Shown here in pieces: positions 54,604 through 63,965 of a DNA stretch of 64,000 nucleotides. The number at the start of each line of letters is the position of its first letter. Positions within the stretch are counted from its first letter, which is position 1. Both the position numbers and the translations under genes were made by a program. The notes beneath the pieces were generated by a model. That model had not been told where the DNA came from and did no database searches. It saw only the letters and a program-made list of their open reading frames with translations. This DNA is from Pseudomonas sp. GD03944 (lineage in GTDB: Bacteria; Pseudomonadota; Gammaproteobacteria; Pseudomonadales; Pseudomonadaceae), in NCBI RefSeq assembly GCF_029839275.1, contig NZ_JAOCAH010000013.1, forward strand, positions 87,020 to 151,019, written 5' to 3'.

Positions 54604-57600
54604 GTGTTCCATACCGTACTGATTGCAAATCGGGGGGAGATCGCCGTTCGCGCGATCCGCACCCTCAAGCGCCTCGGCGTGAAGAGCGTCGCCGTCTACT
54701 CCGACGCGGACCGTAACGCCGCCCATGTGCGCGATGCCGACGTGGCCATCGCCCTGGGCGGCGACAAGGCCGCCGACAGCTACCTGCGCATCGACAAGAT
54801 CCTCGCCGCCGCCAAGGAAACCGGCGCCCAGGCGATCTATCCCGGCTACGGCTTCCTCTCGGAAAGCGCCGAGTTCGCCGACGCCTGCGAAGCCGCCGGC
54901 ATCGCCTTCGTCGGCCCCACTGGCGAGCAGATCCGCGAGTTCGGTCTCAAGCACCGTGCCCGGGAACTGGCCGGCGCCGCCAACGTGCCGATGGCACCGG
55001 GCAGCGGCCTGCTGGACAGCCTCGACGACGCCCTGACCACCGCCGAGCGCATCGGCTACCCGGTGATGCTCAAGACCACCGCCGGTGGCGGCGGCATCGG
55101 CCTGACCCGCTGCGACGACGCCGCCGCGCTGAGCGCCGCGTACGAAAGCGTGAAGCGCATGGGCGAGCAGTTCTTCAGCGACGCTGGGGTATTCCTGGAG
55201 TGCTTCGTCGACCAGGCGCGCCACGTCGAGGTGCAGATCTTCGGTGACGGCCAGGGCAAGGTCGCCGCCCTCGGCGAGCGTGATTGCTCGCTGCAGCGCC
55301 GCAACCAGAAAGTGGTCGAGGAAACCCCGGCGCCGAACCTGCCACAAGCCACCCGCGAGCGCCTGCACGCCGCCGCCGTGCAGCTCGGCGAATCGGTGAG
55401 CTACCGCAGCGCCGGCACCGTCGAATTCATCTACGACGCCGCCCGCGACGATTTCTACTTCCTCGAAGTGAACACCCGCCTGCAGGTCGAGCACCCGGTC
55501 ACCGAGATGGTCACCGGCCTCGACCTGATCGAATGCATGCTGCGCGTGGCCGCCGGCGATGCGCTGGACTGGACCGCCCTGAACCGCAAGCCCGAAGGCG
55601 CCGCCATCGAAGTGCGGATCTACGCCGAAGACCCGCTGAAGAACTTCCAGCCCAGCCCCGGTGTACTCACCGACGTGTACTTCCCCGATGACGTGCGCGT
55701 CGACGGCTGGGTCAGCACCGGCAGCGAAGTATCGGCCTTCTACGACCCGATGATCGCCAAGCTGATCGTGCACGCCGCCACCCGCGACGAAGCCATCGCC
55801 AAGCTGCAGAAAGCCCTGGGCGAAACCCGCCTGCACGGCATCGCCAGCAACCTCGACTACCTGCGCCAGGTCGTGGCCGAACCGCGCTTCCACAGCGCCC
55901 AGGTCTGGACCCGCCTGCTCGACACCTTCGCCCTCCGCGCCCAGGTGGTCGAAGTGCTGGAGCCCGGCACCTACAGCAGCGTGCAGGATTACCCCGGCCG
56001 CCTCGGCTACTGGGACATCGGCGTGCCGCCGTCCGGTCCGATGGACGACCAGGCCTTCCGCCTGGCCAACCGCATCGTCGGCAACCACGCCAGCGCCGCC
56101 GGCCTGGAGTTCACCCTGCAAGGCCCGACGCTGCGTTTCCACAGCGACTGCCTGATTGCCCTCACCGGCGCCGACTGCCCGGCCGAACTGGACGGCGAAG
56201 CCATGCCGTACTGGGCGCCGATCAGCGTCAAAGCCGGCCAGGTGCTCAAGCTCGGTCGTGCCCAGAGCGGCTGCCGCACTTACCTGGCGGTACGCGGCGG
56301 TTTCGATGTGCCGGTGTACCTGGGCAGCCGTTCCACCTTCGCCCTCGGCCAGTTCGGTGGCCACGCCGGCCGCACCCTGCGCCCGGCCGACATGCTGGCG
56401 ATTTCCCAGCCCGACCTGCCGGCCTGCACCACCCCGGCGCCGGTCAGCGCGCCCCAGGCGCTGGACGCCAGCCTGATCCCGGAATACGGCACCACCTGGA
56501 ATATCGGTGTGCTGTACGGCCCGCACGGCGCGCCGGACTTCTTCACCGCCGAGGCCATCGAAGAATTCTTCGCCGCCGAATGGCAGGTGCACTACAACTC
56601 CAATCGCCTCGGCGTACGCCTGTCCGGCCCGAAACCGAGCTGGGCCCGGGCCAACGGCGGCGAAGCCGGCCTGCACCCGTCCAACGTGCACGACTGCGAA
56701 TACGCCATCGGCGCGATCAACTTCACCGGCGACTTCCCGGTGATCCTGACCAAGGACGGCCCGAGCCTGGGCGGCTTCGTCTGCCCGGTGACCATCGCCA
56801 AGGCCGAGCTGTGGAAGGTTGGCCAGGTCAAGCCGGGGGACACCCTGCGCTTCCACCCCATCAGTTTCGAACAGGCCCAGGCCCTGGAGCAGGCGCAGCT
56901 GGACAGCGTCGAGTCGCTGTCCACCGTTGCCGCCGCGCAGCTGCCAGCACCGAGCCTGCTGCCTGGCGACACCGTGTCGGCCACCGTGCTGGCCGAGCTG
57001 CCCGCCGATGGCCAGCGCCCGCGCGTGGCCTATCGCCAGGCCGGTGATGCCTACATCCTCATGGAATATGGCGACAACGTGCTCGACCTGGCCCTGCGCC
57101 TGCGCGTGCACCTGCTAATGGAAGCCCTCAAGGCCCAGCCGCTGAAGGGCCTGGAGGAACTCGCCCCCGGCGTGCGTTCGCTGCAACTGCGCTACGACAG
57201 CCGCGTGCTGCACCAGCGCGACCTGCTCAAGCACCTGCTGACGCTGGAAGCCAGCCTGCCGGCCGTGGACCAGGTCAAGGTGCCGACGCGCATCGTGCAC
57301 CTGCCGATGGCCTTCGAAGACAGCGCCACCCTGGCCGCCGTGCAGCGCTACAGCGAGACCGTGCGCAGCCAGGCGCCGTGGCTGCCGAACAACGTCGACT
57401 TCATCCAGCGCGCCAACGGCCTGGCCACCCGCGAAGAAGTGCGCGACATCCTGTTCGACGCCAGCTACCTGATCCTCGGCCTGGGCGACGTCTACCTCGA
57501 CGCCCCCTGCGCCGTGCCGCTGGACCCGCGCCACCGCCTGCTGAGCTCCAAGTACAACCCGGCGCGGACCTTCACCGCCGAAGGCACCGTGGGCATCGGC

Positions 57601-58233
57601 GGCATGTACATGTGCATCTACGGCATGGACTCGCCCGGCGGCTACCAGTTGGTCGGGCGCACCCTGCCGATCTGGAACAAGTACTCGAAGAACCCGCAGT
57701 TCGAGAACGGCCAGCCGTGGCTGCTGCACTTCTTCGACCAGGTGAAGTTCTACCCGGTCAGCGAAGCGGAACTGGACGAGATGCGCGAAGCCTTCCGCGA
57801 AGGCCGCGGGGAAATCCACATTGAGCACAGCACCTTCGATTTCGCCGAGTACCAGGCCTTCCTGGCTGACAACGCCGACAGCATCGAAGCCTTCCAGCAG
57901 CGCCAGCAGACCGCCTTCGACGCCGAAGTGCTGCTGTGGCGCGACGACGATGCCGAGAGCCATGCGCCGCTGGCGGCCGGTGGCGCCGAGGACGAGATCC
58001 TCGACGGCCACGTGGTCAGCGCCGACATGTGCGGCAGCGTGTGGAAGGTGCTGGTCGAGCCTGGCCAGCACGTCGACGCCGGCACCCCGCTGCTGGTGGT
58101 CGAGGCGATGAAGATGGAACTGTCGGTGGCCGCACCGGTGAGCGGCACGGTGAAGTCCGTGCGCTGCCAGCCGGGCAAGGCCGTCACCCCGGGCGATGCG
58201 CTGGTGGTGCTCGACCTGGCCGAGTCGGCCTGA
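54604..58233 (+). CDS. Urea carboxylase
   Basis: A 1209-residue biotin enzyme that carboxylates urea to allophanate with ATP and bicarbonate. The biotin carboxylase domain (1-450) starts FHTVLIANRGEIAVRA and has KTTAGGGGIGLTR and EVNTRLQVEHPVTEM. The carboxyltransferase part (about 465-1080) consists of KipA/KipI-like halves, with QDYPGRLGYWDIGVPPSGPM and YNPARTFTAEGTVGIGG. The biotinyl domain ends the protein with EAMKMELSV (K1170). The GTG start at 54604 has GAGGGA upstream. With AtzF it forms the two-step urea amidolyase. The usual small urea-carboxylase-associated proteins (DUF1989) are absent from the window. Confidence 0.94.
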   Translation: MFHTVLIANRGEIAVRAIRTLKRLGVKSVAVYSDADRNAAHVRDADVAIALGGDKAADSYLRIDKILAAAKETGAQAIYPGYGFLSESAEFADACEAAGIAFVGPTGEQIREFGLKHRARELAGAANVPMAPGSGLLDSLDDALTTAERIGYPVMLKTTAGGGGIGLTRCDDAAALSAAYESVKRMGEQFFSDAGVFLECFVDQARHVEVQIFGDGQGKVAALGERDCSLQRRNQKVVEETPAPNLPQATRERLHAAAVQLGESVSYRSAGTVEFIYDAARDDFYFLEVNTRLQVEHPVTEMVTGLDLIECMLRVAAGDALDWTALNRKPEGAAIEVRIYAEDPLKNFQPSPGVLTDVYFPDDVRVDGWVSTGSEVSAFYDPMIAKLIVHAATRDEAIAKLQKALGETRLHGIASNLDYLRQVVAEPRFHSAQVWTRLLDTFALRAQVVEVLEPGTYSSVQDYPGRLGYWDIGVPPSGPMDDQAFRLANRIVGNHASAAGLEFTLQGPTLRFHSDCLIALTGADCPAELDGEAMPYWAPISVKAGQVLKLGRAQSGCRTYLAVRGGFDVPVYLGSRSTFALGQFGGHAGRTLRPADMLAISQPDLPACTTPAPVSAPQALDASLIPEYGTTWNIGVLYGPHGAPDFFTAEAIEEFFAAEWQVHYNSNRLGVRLSGPKPSWARANGGEAGLHPSNVHDCEYAIGAINFTGDFPVILTKDGPSLGGFVCPVTIAKAELWKVGQVKPGDTLRFHPISFEQAQALEQAQLDSVESLSTVAAAQLPAPSLLPGDTVSATVLAELPADGQRPRVAYRQAGDAYILMEYGDNVLDLALRLRVHLLMEALKAQPLKGLEELAPGVRSLQLRYDSRVLHQRDLLKHLLTLEASLPAVDQVKVPTRIVHLPMAFEDSATLAAVQRYSETVRSQAPWLPNNVDFIQRANGLATREEVRDILFDASYLILGLGDVYLDAPCAVPLDPRHRLLSSKYNPARTFTAEGTVGIGGMYMCIYGMDSPGGYQLVGRTLPIWNKYSKNPQFENGQPWLLHFFDQVKFYPVSEAELDEMREAFREGRGEIHIEHSTFDFAEYQAFLADNADSIEAFQQRQQTAFDAEVLLWRDDDAESHAPLAAGGAEDEILDGHVVSADMCGSVWKVLVEPGQHVDAGTPLLVVEAMKMELSVAAPVSGTVKSVRCQPGKAVTPGDALVVLDLAESA

Positions 58234-58243
58234 GGAGCGCGCC

Positions 58244-58978
58244 ATGCAACTGCTCGGAACCGTCGCCAAACGCAGCAAGGAACGCCCGGACAACCTGTCC
58301 GAGCGCGTCTACCAGCAGTTGAAGGACGACATCTTCGAGTTCCGCCTGTTGCCTGGCGACCGCTTTTCCGAGGGCGAGATCGCCACGCGCACCGCGACCA
58401 GCCGCACCCCGGTGCGCCAGGCGCTGTATCGCCTGGAGCGCGAGGGCTACCTGGAGGTGTATTTCCGCAGTGGCTGGCAGGTCAAGCCGTTCGATTTCCT
58501 GCACTTCGAGGAGCTGTACGACGTGCGCATCATGTTCGAGCTGGAGGCCGTTCGTCGCCTGTGCGAACGCGCCCCCGGCGAGCACGTGGACGCCCTCGAA
58601 CAGCTCAAGCGCACCTGGCTGGTGCAGCCCCAGGATCGCCTGCAGGACGGCCGTGAAGTCTCGCGCCTGGACGAGCGCTTCCACTGCCTGCTGGTCGAGG
58701 CGGCGGGCAATGCCGAGATGGCCCGCCTGCATGCCGATGTCAGCGAGAAAATCCGCATCATCCGCCGCCTGGATTTCACCCAGGGGCCCCGTGTGGCGGC
58801 GACCTACGCCGAGCACGGACAGATTCTCGGCGCGGTTCTGTCGCGCCGTTGCGAAGAGGCACAGCTATTGCTCAAGACCCACATAGAGGTCAGCAAGGCG
58901 GAAGTGCGCAAGATCACCCTGCACATGCTGCACAGCGCGCGGCAACGCACGCTGCCCGCACCAGAGGTGATCACTTAG
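58244..58978 (+). CDS. GntR-family (FadR-type) regulator
   Basis: A 244-residue transcription factor. The N-terminal winged helix-turn-helix contains LSERVYQQLKDDIFEFRLLPG, FSEGEIATRTATSRTPVRQAL and LEREGYLEVYFRSGWQV, typical of GntR. The C-terminal all-helical ligand domain (from about 90) with LYDVRIMFELEAVR and LDERFHCLLVEAAGN is of the FadR/FCD type, which binds small acids through a metal. It lies 10 bases after urea carboxylase with GAGGAG at spacing 6, inside the urea gene run, so it probably senses a pathway intermediate and tunes these genes or urt. The ligand is not known. Confidence 0.88.
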   Translation: MQLLGTVAKRSKERPDNLSERVYQQLKDDIFEFRLLPGDRFSEGEIATRTATSRTPVRQALYRLEREGYLEVYFRSGWQVKPFDFLHFEELYDVRIMFELEAVRRLCERAPGEHVDALEQLKRTWLVQPQDRLQDGREVSRLDERFHCLLVEAAGNAEMARLHADVSEKIRIIRRLDFTQGPRVAATYAEHGQILGAVLSRRCEEAQLLLKTHIEVSKAEVRKITLHMLHSARQRTLPAPEVIT

Positions 58979-59056
58979 GGCCTGCCCTATTTCCACTGCC
59001 AGACCGACAACTACAAGCCAGCAGTTCAAACACTTTTCGTGAATGGAGACCGCATC

Positions 59057-60322
59057 ATGCAACGTCGCAATCTGATCAAGGCCCTCACCCTGTCCGCGTC
59101 CATCGCCGCCATGGGCATGACCTGGACCGTCCAGGCCGCCGAAACCATCAAGGTCGGCATCCTGCACTCGCTGTCCGGCACCATGGCCATCTCCGAGACC
59201 TCGCTCAAGGACATGGCGCTGATGACCATCGACGAGATCAACGCCAAGGGCGGTGTACTCGGCAAGCAACTGGAGCCCGTGGTGGTCGACCCGGCGTCCA
59301 ACTGGCCGCTGTTCGCCGAGCGCGGTCGCCAGCTGCTGACCCAGGACAAGGTCGACGTGACCTTCGGCTGCTGGACCTCGGTATCGCGCAAATCCGTGCT
59401 GCCGGTCTACGAAGAACTCAACGGCCTGCTGTTCTACCCGGTGCAGTACGAAGGCGAGGAAATGTCGCCGAACGTGTTCTACACCGGCGCGGCGCCAAAC
59501 CAGCAGGCCATCCCGGCCGTCGAGTACCTGATGAGCGAAGACGGCGGCGCCGCCAAGCGCTTCTTCCTGCTGGGCACCGACTACGTCTACCCGCGCACCA
59601 CCAACAAGATCCTGCGCGCGTTCCTGGTTTCCAAGGGCGTGGCCGAGAAGGACATCGAAGAGGTCTACACCCCGTTCGGCCACAGCGATTACCAGACCAT
59701 CGTCGCCAACATCAAGAAGTTCTCCGCCGGCGGCAAGACCGCGGTGATCTCCACCGTCAACGGCGACTCCAACGTGCCGTTCTACAAGGAACTGGCCAAC
59801 CAGGGCCTGGAAGCCACCGACGTGCCGGTGGTGGCCTTCTCGGTGGGTGAGGAAGAACTGCGCGGCATCGACACCAAGCCGCTGGTCGGCCACCTGGCCG
59901 CCTGGAACTACTTCCAGTCGGTGGAAAACCCGGTCAACACCGAGTTCGTCAACAAGTGGAAAGCCTACGCCAAGGCCAAGAGCCTGCCGGGCGCCGACAA
60001 GGCCGTGACCAACGACCCGATGGAAGCCACCTACGTGGGCATCCACATGTGGGCCCAGGCGGTCGAGAAAGCCGGCACCACCGACGTCGACAAGGTGCGT
60101 GAAGCCCTGGCTGGCCAGACCTTCGCCGCGCCGAGCGGCTACACCCTGACCATGGACAAGACCAACCACCACCTGCACAAGCCGGTGATGATCGGTGAAA
60201 TCCAGGAAGACGGTCAGTTCTCCGTGGTCTGGGAAACCGACAGCCCGATCCGCGCCCAGCCCTGGAGCCCCTTCATCGAAGGCAACGACAAGAAGCCGGA
60301 CTACGCGGTGAAGTCAAACTGA
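59057..60322 (+). CDS. urtA: Urea ABC transporter, substrate-binding protein
   Basis: A 421-residue periplasmic binding protein. The start (MQRRNLIKALTLSAS) carries a twin-arginine-like RRNLIK followed by a hydrophobic stretch and cleavage near VQA-AE, so export may be by Tat. The mature protein has the type I branched-chain-amino-acid/amide fold with IKVGILHSLSGTMAISE, FGCWTSVSRKSVLPV, LFYPVQYEGEE, TDYVYPRTTNKI and AFSVGEEEL, which mark the UrtA/FmdD group. I chose ATG 59057 with GGAG at spacing 9. It heads urtABCD; the gap to urtB holds strong hairpins that could lower expression of the later genes relative to urtA. Confidence 0.94.
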   Translation: MQRRNLIKALTLSASIAAMGMTWTVQAAETIKVGILHSLSGTMAISETSLKDMALMTIDEINAKGGVLGKQLEPVVVDPASNWPLFAERGRQLLTQDKVDVTFGCWTSVSRKSVLPVYEELNGLLFYPVQYEGEEMSPNVFYTGAAPNQQAIPAVEYLMSEDGGAAKRFFLLGTDYVYPRTTNKILRAFLVSKGVAEKDIEEVYTPFGHSDYQTIVANIKKFSAGGKTAVISTVNGDSNVPFYKELANQGLEATDVPVVAFSVGEEELRGIDTKPLVGHLAAWNYFQSVENPVNTEFVNKWKAYAKAKSLPGADKAVTNDPMEATYVGIHMWAQAVEKAGTTDVDKVREALAGQTFAAPSGYTLTMDKTNHHLHKPVMIGEIQEDGQFSVVWETDSPIRAQPWSPFIEGNDKKPDYAVKSN

Positions 60323-60336
60323 TCCACAGCGATTCG

Positions 60337-60383
60337 CCCCGGCTCGCCGGGGCAGCCATCACCCCTCTCCCCCGGGAGAGGGG
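60337..60383 (+). promoter_or_regulatory. Double hairpin between urtA and urtB
   Basis: CCCCGGC/GCCGGGG (60337-60352) and CCCCTCTCCC/GGGAGAGGGG (60362-60383, perfect 10 bp, 2-base loop). Neither has a T run. They may protect the urtA 3' end or cause partial termination. Confidence 0.5.
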
Positions 60384-60466
60384 CCGGGGGTGAGCGCCGC
60401 ACCGCGACGCTTGCCCTGCCCCTGCGCCTCACCGGCGCCGGGGATTCCCGGTCGAAGGAATAACCC

Positions 60467-62038
60467 ATGCTGACTGCCTTGTACCGTTTCATCCTGTTTC
60501 TCGGCCTGTGCCTGCCCGTGCTTGCGCACGCCAGTGACGCCGCGGACTTCGTCGCCGCCAACCCGGCCAAGCAGGCACGCCTGCTGGAGAGCTGGGCCGC
60601 TGCGCCGAACGCCGAGCGTCTGGCGCTGCTCGATGCCCTGCAGCAAGCGCGCATTGCCGCCGACAGCGAGAAAACCCCTTTCATCGAAACCGACGCGGGC
60701 TACCAGGCCCTCGACGGTAGCGCCACGCCCGCCCAGGCCCCGCGCAAGCTGCGCCTGAACAACCGCCTGCGCGGCCTGGTGGCCACGGCGCTGGCCAGCC
60801 ACCGCTTGCTCGCCGACGACGCCCAGGTGCGCCTGGCTGCCGCGCAGCAACTGCAGAAGAACGCCAAGCCAGCCCAGCTGGACCTGCTCAATGCCCGTCT
60901 CGCCAGCGAAGAGGACGACAACGTGCGCGACGCCCTGAGCCTGGCCCTGGCCAACCTGCAACTGGTCGACCCGGACCCGGCCGTGCGCCTGGCTGCCGTG
61001 CGCCTGCTGGGCGAAACCGGCGACCCGCTGGCCCGCACCCGCCTCGAAGCCCTGCTGGCACCGGACGTGGAAAGCGATGCCTCGGTGCGCACCGCCGCCG
61101 AAACCAGCCTGGCCCAGGTCAAGCGCAAGCTGTTGATCGGCGAGCTGCTGGGCCAGGCCTTCAGCGGCATGAGCCTCGGCTCGATCCTGCTGCTTGCCGC
61201 CCTCGGCCTGGCCATCACCTTCGGCCTGCTCGGCGTGATCAACATGGCCCACGGCGAAATGCTGATGCTCGGCGCCTATTCCACCTACATGGTGCAGATC
61301 GCCTTCCAGCGCCTTGCGCCGGAGTACCTGGCGCTCTACCCGCTGGCGGCACTGCCGGTGGCGTTCTTCGTCACCGCCGCCATCGGCATGGCCCTGGAGC
61401 GCACGGTGATCCGTCACCTCTACGGCCGCCCGCTGGAAACCCTGCTCGCCACCTGGGGCATCAGCCTGATCCTGATCCAGCTGGTGCGCGTGGTGTTCGG
61501 CGCGCAGAACGTCGAAGTGGCCAACCCCTACTGGCTGTCCGGCGGCATCCAGGTGCTGCCCAACCTGGTGCTGCCTTACAACCGCATCGTGATCATCGGC
61601 TTCGCGCTGTTCGTGGTCGCCCTGACCTGGCTGCTGCTGAACCGCACGCGCCTGGGCCTCAACGTGCGCGCCGTCACCCAGAACCGCAACATGGCCGCCT
61701 GCTGCGGCGTGCCCACCGGCCGCGTGGACATGATGGCCTTCGGCCTCGGCTCGGGCATCGCCGGCCTCGGCGGCGTGGCCCTCAGCCAGATCGGCAACGT
61801 CGGCCCGGACCTCGGCCAGAGCTACATCATCGATTCGTTCCTGGTGGTGGTGCTCGGCGGCGTCGGCCAACTGGCCGGTAGCGTGATGGCCGCCTTCGGC
61901 CTGGGCATCGCCAACAAGATCCTCGAGCCGCAGATCGGCGCCGTGCTGGGCAAGATCCTCATCCTCGCGCTGATCATTCTGTTCATCCAGAAGCGTCCGC
62001 AAGGCCTCTTCGCATTGAAAGGACGGGTGATCGACTGA
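60467..62038 (+). CDS. urtB: Urea ABC transporter, permease UrtB
   Basis: A 523-residue inner-membrane permease. An N-terminal signal-like helix (YRFILFLGLCLPVLAHA) leads into a soluble helical domain of about 210 residues, probably in the periplasm. The LivH-type permease follows from about residue 225, with GLAITFGLLGVINMAHGEMLMLGAY and GLNVRAVTQNRNMAACCGVPT. The long N-terminal domain is usual for UrtB and distinguishes it from LivH. Its stop overlaps the urtC start (TGATG). Confidence 0.94.
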   Translation: MLTALYRFILFLGLCLPVLAHASDAADFVAANPAKQARLLESWAAAPNAERLALLDALQQARIAADSEKTPFIETDAGYQALDGSATPAQAPRKLRLNNRLRGLVATALASHRLLADDAQVRLAAAQQLQKNAKPAQLDLLNARLASEEDDNVRDALSLALANLQLVDPDPAVRLAAVRLLGETGDPLARTRLEALLAPDVESDASVRTAAETSLAQVKRKLLIGELLGQAFSGMSLGSILLLAALGLAITFGLLGVINMAHGEMLMLGAYSTYMVQIAFQRLAPEYLALYPLAALPVAFFVTAAIGMALERTVIRHLYGRPLETLLATWGISLILIQLVRVVFGAQNVEVANPYWLSGGIQVLPNLVLPYNRIVIIGFALFVVALTWLLLNRTRLGLNVRAVTQNRNMAACCGVPTGRVDMMAFGLGSGIAGLGGVALSQIGNVGPDLGQSYIIDSFLVVVLGGVGQLAGSVMAAFGLGIANKILEPQIGAVLGKILILALIILFIQKRPQGLFALKGRVID

Positions 62039-63129
62039 TGACTCAAGCACTCAATCAAACCCTGCTGGCCCGCGCCACCGCCAAGCTCGGCCCGCAGGTG
62101 TCCATGGCCATCGGCCTGCTGGTGCTCGCCGTGCTGGTGGCCCTGCCGCTGCTGCACCTGCTGCCGGCGGACAACGCCCTGCATGTGTCGGCCTACACCC
62201 TGACCCTGGTCGGCAAGATTCTCTGCTACTGCATCGTCGCCCTGGCGCTCGATCTGGTCTGGGGCTACGCCGGCCTGCTGTCGCTGGGCCACGGCTTGTT
62301 CTTTGCCCTGGGCGGCTATGCCATGGGCATGTACCTGATGCGCGAAGCGGCCGGCGACGGCCTGCCAGCGTTCATGAGCTTCCTGGCCTGGACCGAGCTG
62401 CCCTGGTACTGGTACGGCACCTCGAGCTTCCTCTGGGCGATGTGCCTGGTGGTGCTCGCGCCGGGATTGCTGGCCTTGGTGTTCGGCTTCTTCGCCTTCC
62501 GTTCGCGGATCAAGGGCGTGTACTTCTCGATCATGACCCAGGCCCTGACCTTCGCCGGCATGCTGCTGTTCTTCCGCAACGAGACCGGCTTCGGCGGCAA
62601 CAACGGCTTCACCAACTTCCGCAGCATCCTCGGCTTCGACATCACCGCGTCGCACACCCGTGCAGTGCTGTTCCTGGCCACCGTGGCGCTGCTGGTGGGC
62701 AGCCTGTTCATCGGCTGGCGCCTGGCGCGCAGCAAGTTCGGCCGGGTGCTGACCGCCCTGCGCGACGCCGAGAACCGCCTGATGTTCTGCGGCTACGACC
62801 CACGCGGCTACAAGCTGTTCATCTGGGTATTGAGTGCGGTGCTGTGCGGCCTGGCCGGCGCGCTGTACGTGCCCCAGGTGGGCATCATCAACCCCAGCGA
62901 GATGTCGCCGACCAACTCCATCGAAGCGGCGGTGTGGGTCGCCCTCGGCGGTCGCGGCACGCTGATCGGCCCGCTGCTTGGGGCCGGCCTGGTGAACGGC
63001 ATGAAAAGCTGGTTCACCGTGGCCTTCCCGGAATACTGGCTGTTCGCCCTGGGCTTCCTGTTCATCGTGGTGACGCTGTACCTGCCCAAGGGTGTCATCG
63101 GCCTCATCAAGCGAGGGGAGAAATCATGA
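62038..63129 (+). CDS. urtC: Urea ABC transporter, permease UrtC
   Basis: A 363-residue inner-membrane LivM-type permease, partner of UrtB. Features are ALDLVWGYAGLLSLGHGLFFALGGYAMG near the N-terminus, KGVYFSIMTQALTFAG, GFGGNNGFTNF, the coupling helix region LTALRDAENRLMFCGYDPRGYK and the C-terminal GVIGLIKRGEKS. The start overlaps the urtB stop and the stop overlaps the urtD start (ATGA), so translation is tightly coupled. Confidence 0.95.
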   Translation: MTQALNQTLLARATAKLGPQVSMAIGLLVLAVLVALPLLHLLPADNALHVSAYTLTLVGKILCYCIVALALDLVWGYAGLLSLGHGLFFALGGYAMGMYLMREAAGDGLPAFMSFLAWTELPWYWYGTSSFLWAMCLVVLAPGLLALVFGFFAFRSRIKGVYFSIMTQALTFAGMLLFFRNETGFGGNNGFTNFRSILGFDITASHTRAVLFLATVALLVGSLFIGWRLARSKFGRVLTALRDAENRLMFCGYDPRGYKLFIWVLSAVLCGLAGALYVPQVGIINPSEMSPTNSIEAAVWVALGGRGTLIGPLLGAGLVNGMKSWFTVAFPEYWLFALGFLFIVVTLYLPKGVIGLIKRGEKS

Positions 63130-63965
63130 GAAGCGCACCCATCCCCGAAGCCCTGATCGACCCGGCCGGCAGCGGCCGCGATGCCATCGGCCTCGGCCAG
63201 GTGGCCGGCAAGGGCCTGAACACCCGGCACGGCACCATCCTGACCCTGGAAGACATCAACGTCAGCTTTGACGGTTTCAAGGCGCTGACCAACCTGACGC
63301 TGTACATCGGCGTCGGCGAGCTGCGCTGCATCATCGGCCCAAACGGTGCCGGCAAGACCACCATGATGGACGTGATCACCGGCAAGACCCGCCCGGACAA
63401 CGGCGTGGCCTACTTCGGCGACACCCTGGACCTGACGCAGATGAGCGAGGTGCAGATCGCCCAGTCCGGCATCGGCCGCAAGTTCCAGAAGCCCACGGTG
63501 TTCGAGGCGCTGAGCGTGTTCGAGAACCTGGAGCTGGCGCAGAAGACCGACAAGTCGGTGTGGGCCAGCCTGCGCGCGCGCCTGAACGGCGAGCAGAAAG
63601 ACCGCATCGACGAGGTGCTCGAGACCATCCGTCTGGACGGCTCGCGGCATCGCCAGGCCGGGCTGCTGTCCCACGGCCAGAAGCAGTTCCTGGAGATCGG
63701 CATGCTGCTGGTGCAGGACCCGCAATTGCTGCTGCTCGACGAGCCGGTGGCGGGCATGACCGACGCCGAAACCGAGTTCACCGCCGAGCTGTTCAAATCC
63801 CTGGCGCGCAAGCACTCGCTGATGGTGGTCGAGCACGACATGGGCTTCGTTGGCTCCATCGCCGACCACGTGACGGTGTTGCACCAGGGCAGCGTGCTCG
63901 CCGAGGGCTCGCTGGAAGAGGTGCAGGCCAACGATCGGGTGATCGAGGTCTACCTCGGCCGGTAA
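63126..63965 (+). CDS. urtD: Urea ABC transporter, ATPase UrtD
   Basis: A 279-residue ATPase of the LivG type. Walker A is GPNGAGKTT, the signature is LSHGQKQFLEIGM (the LSHGQ form usual for UrtD rather than LSGGQ) and Walker B is LLLLDEPVAGMTDAE, with the switch His in VVEHDMGF. An N-terminal extension of about 35 residues precedes the core. I chose ATG 63126, which overlaps the urtC stop; the frame is open far upstream, but that part is shadow of urtC. The second ATPase, urtE, should follow beyond the window. Confidence 0.95.
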   Translation: MRSAPIPEALIDPAGSGRDAIGLGQVAGKGLNTRHGTILTLEDINVSFDGFKALTNLTLYIGVGELRCIIGPNGAGKTTMMDVITGKTRPDNGVAYFGDTLDLTQMSEVQIAQSGIGRKFQKPTVFEALSVFENLELAQKTDKSVWASLRARLNGEQKDRIDEVLETIRLDGSRHRQAGLLSHGQKQFLEIGMLLVQDPQLLLLDEPVAGMTDAETEFTAELFKSLARKHSLMVVEHDMGFVGSIADHVTVLHQGSVLAEGSLEEVQANDRVIEVYLGR

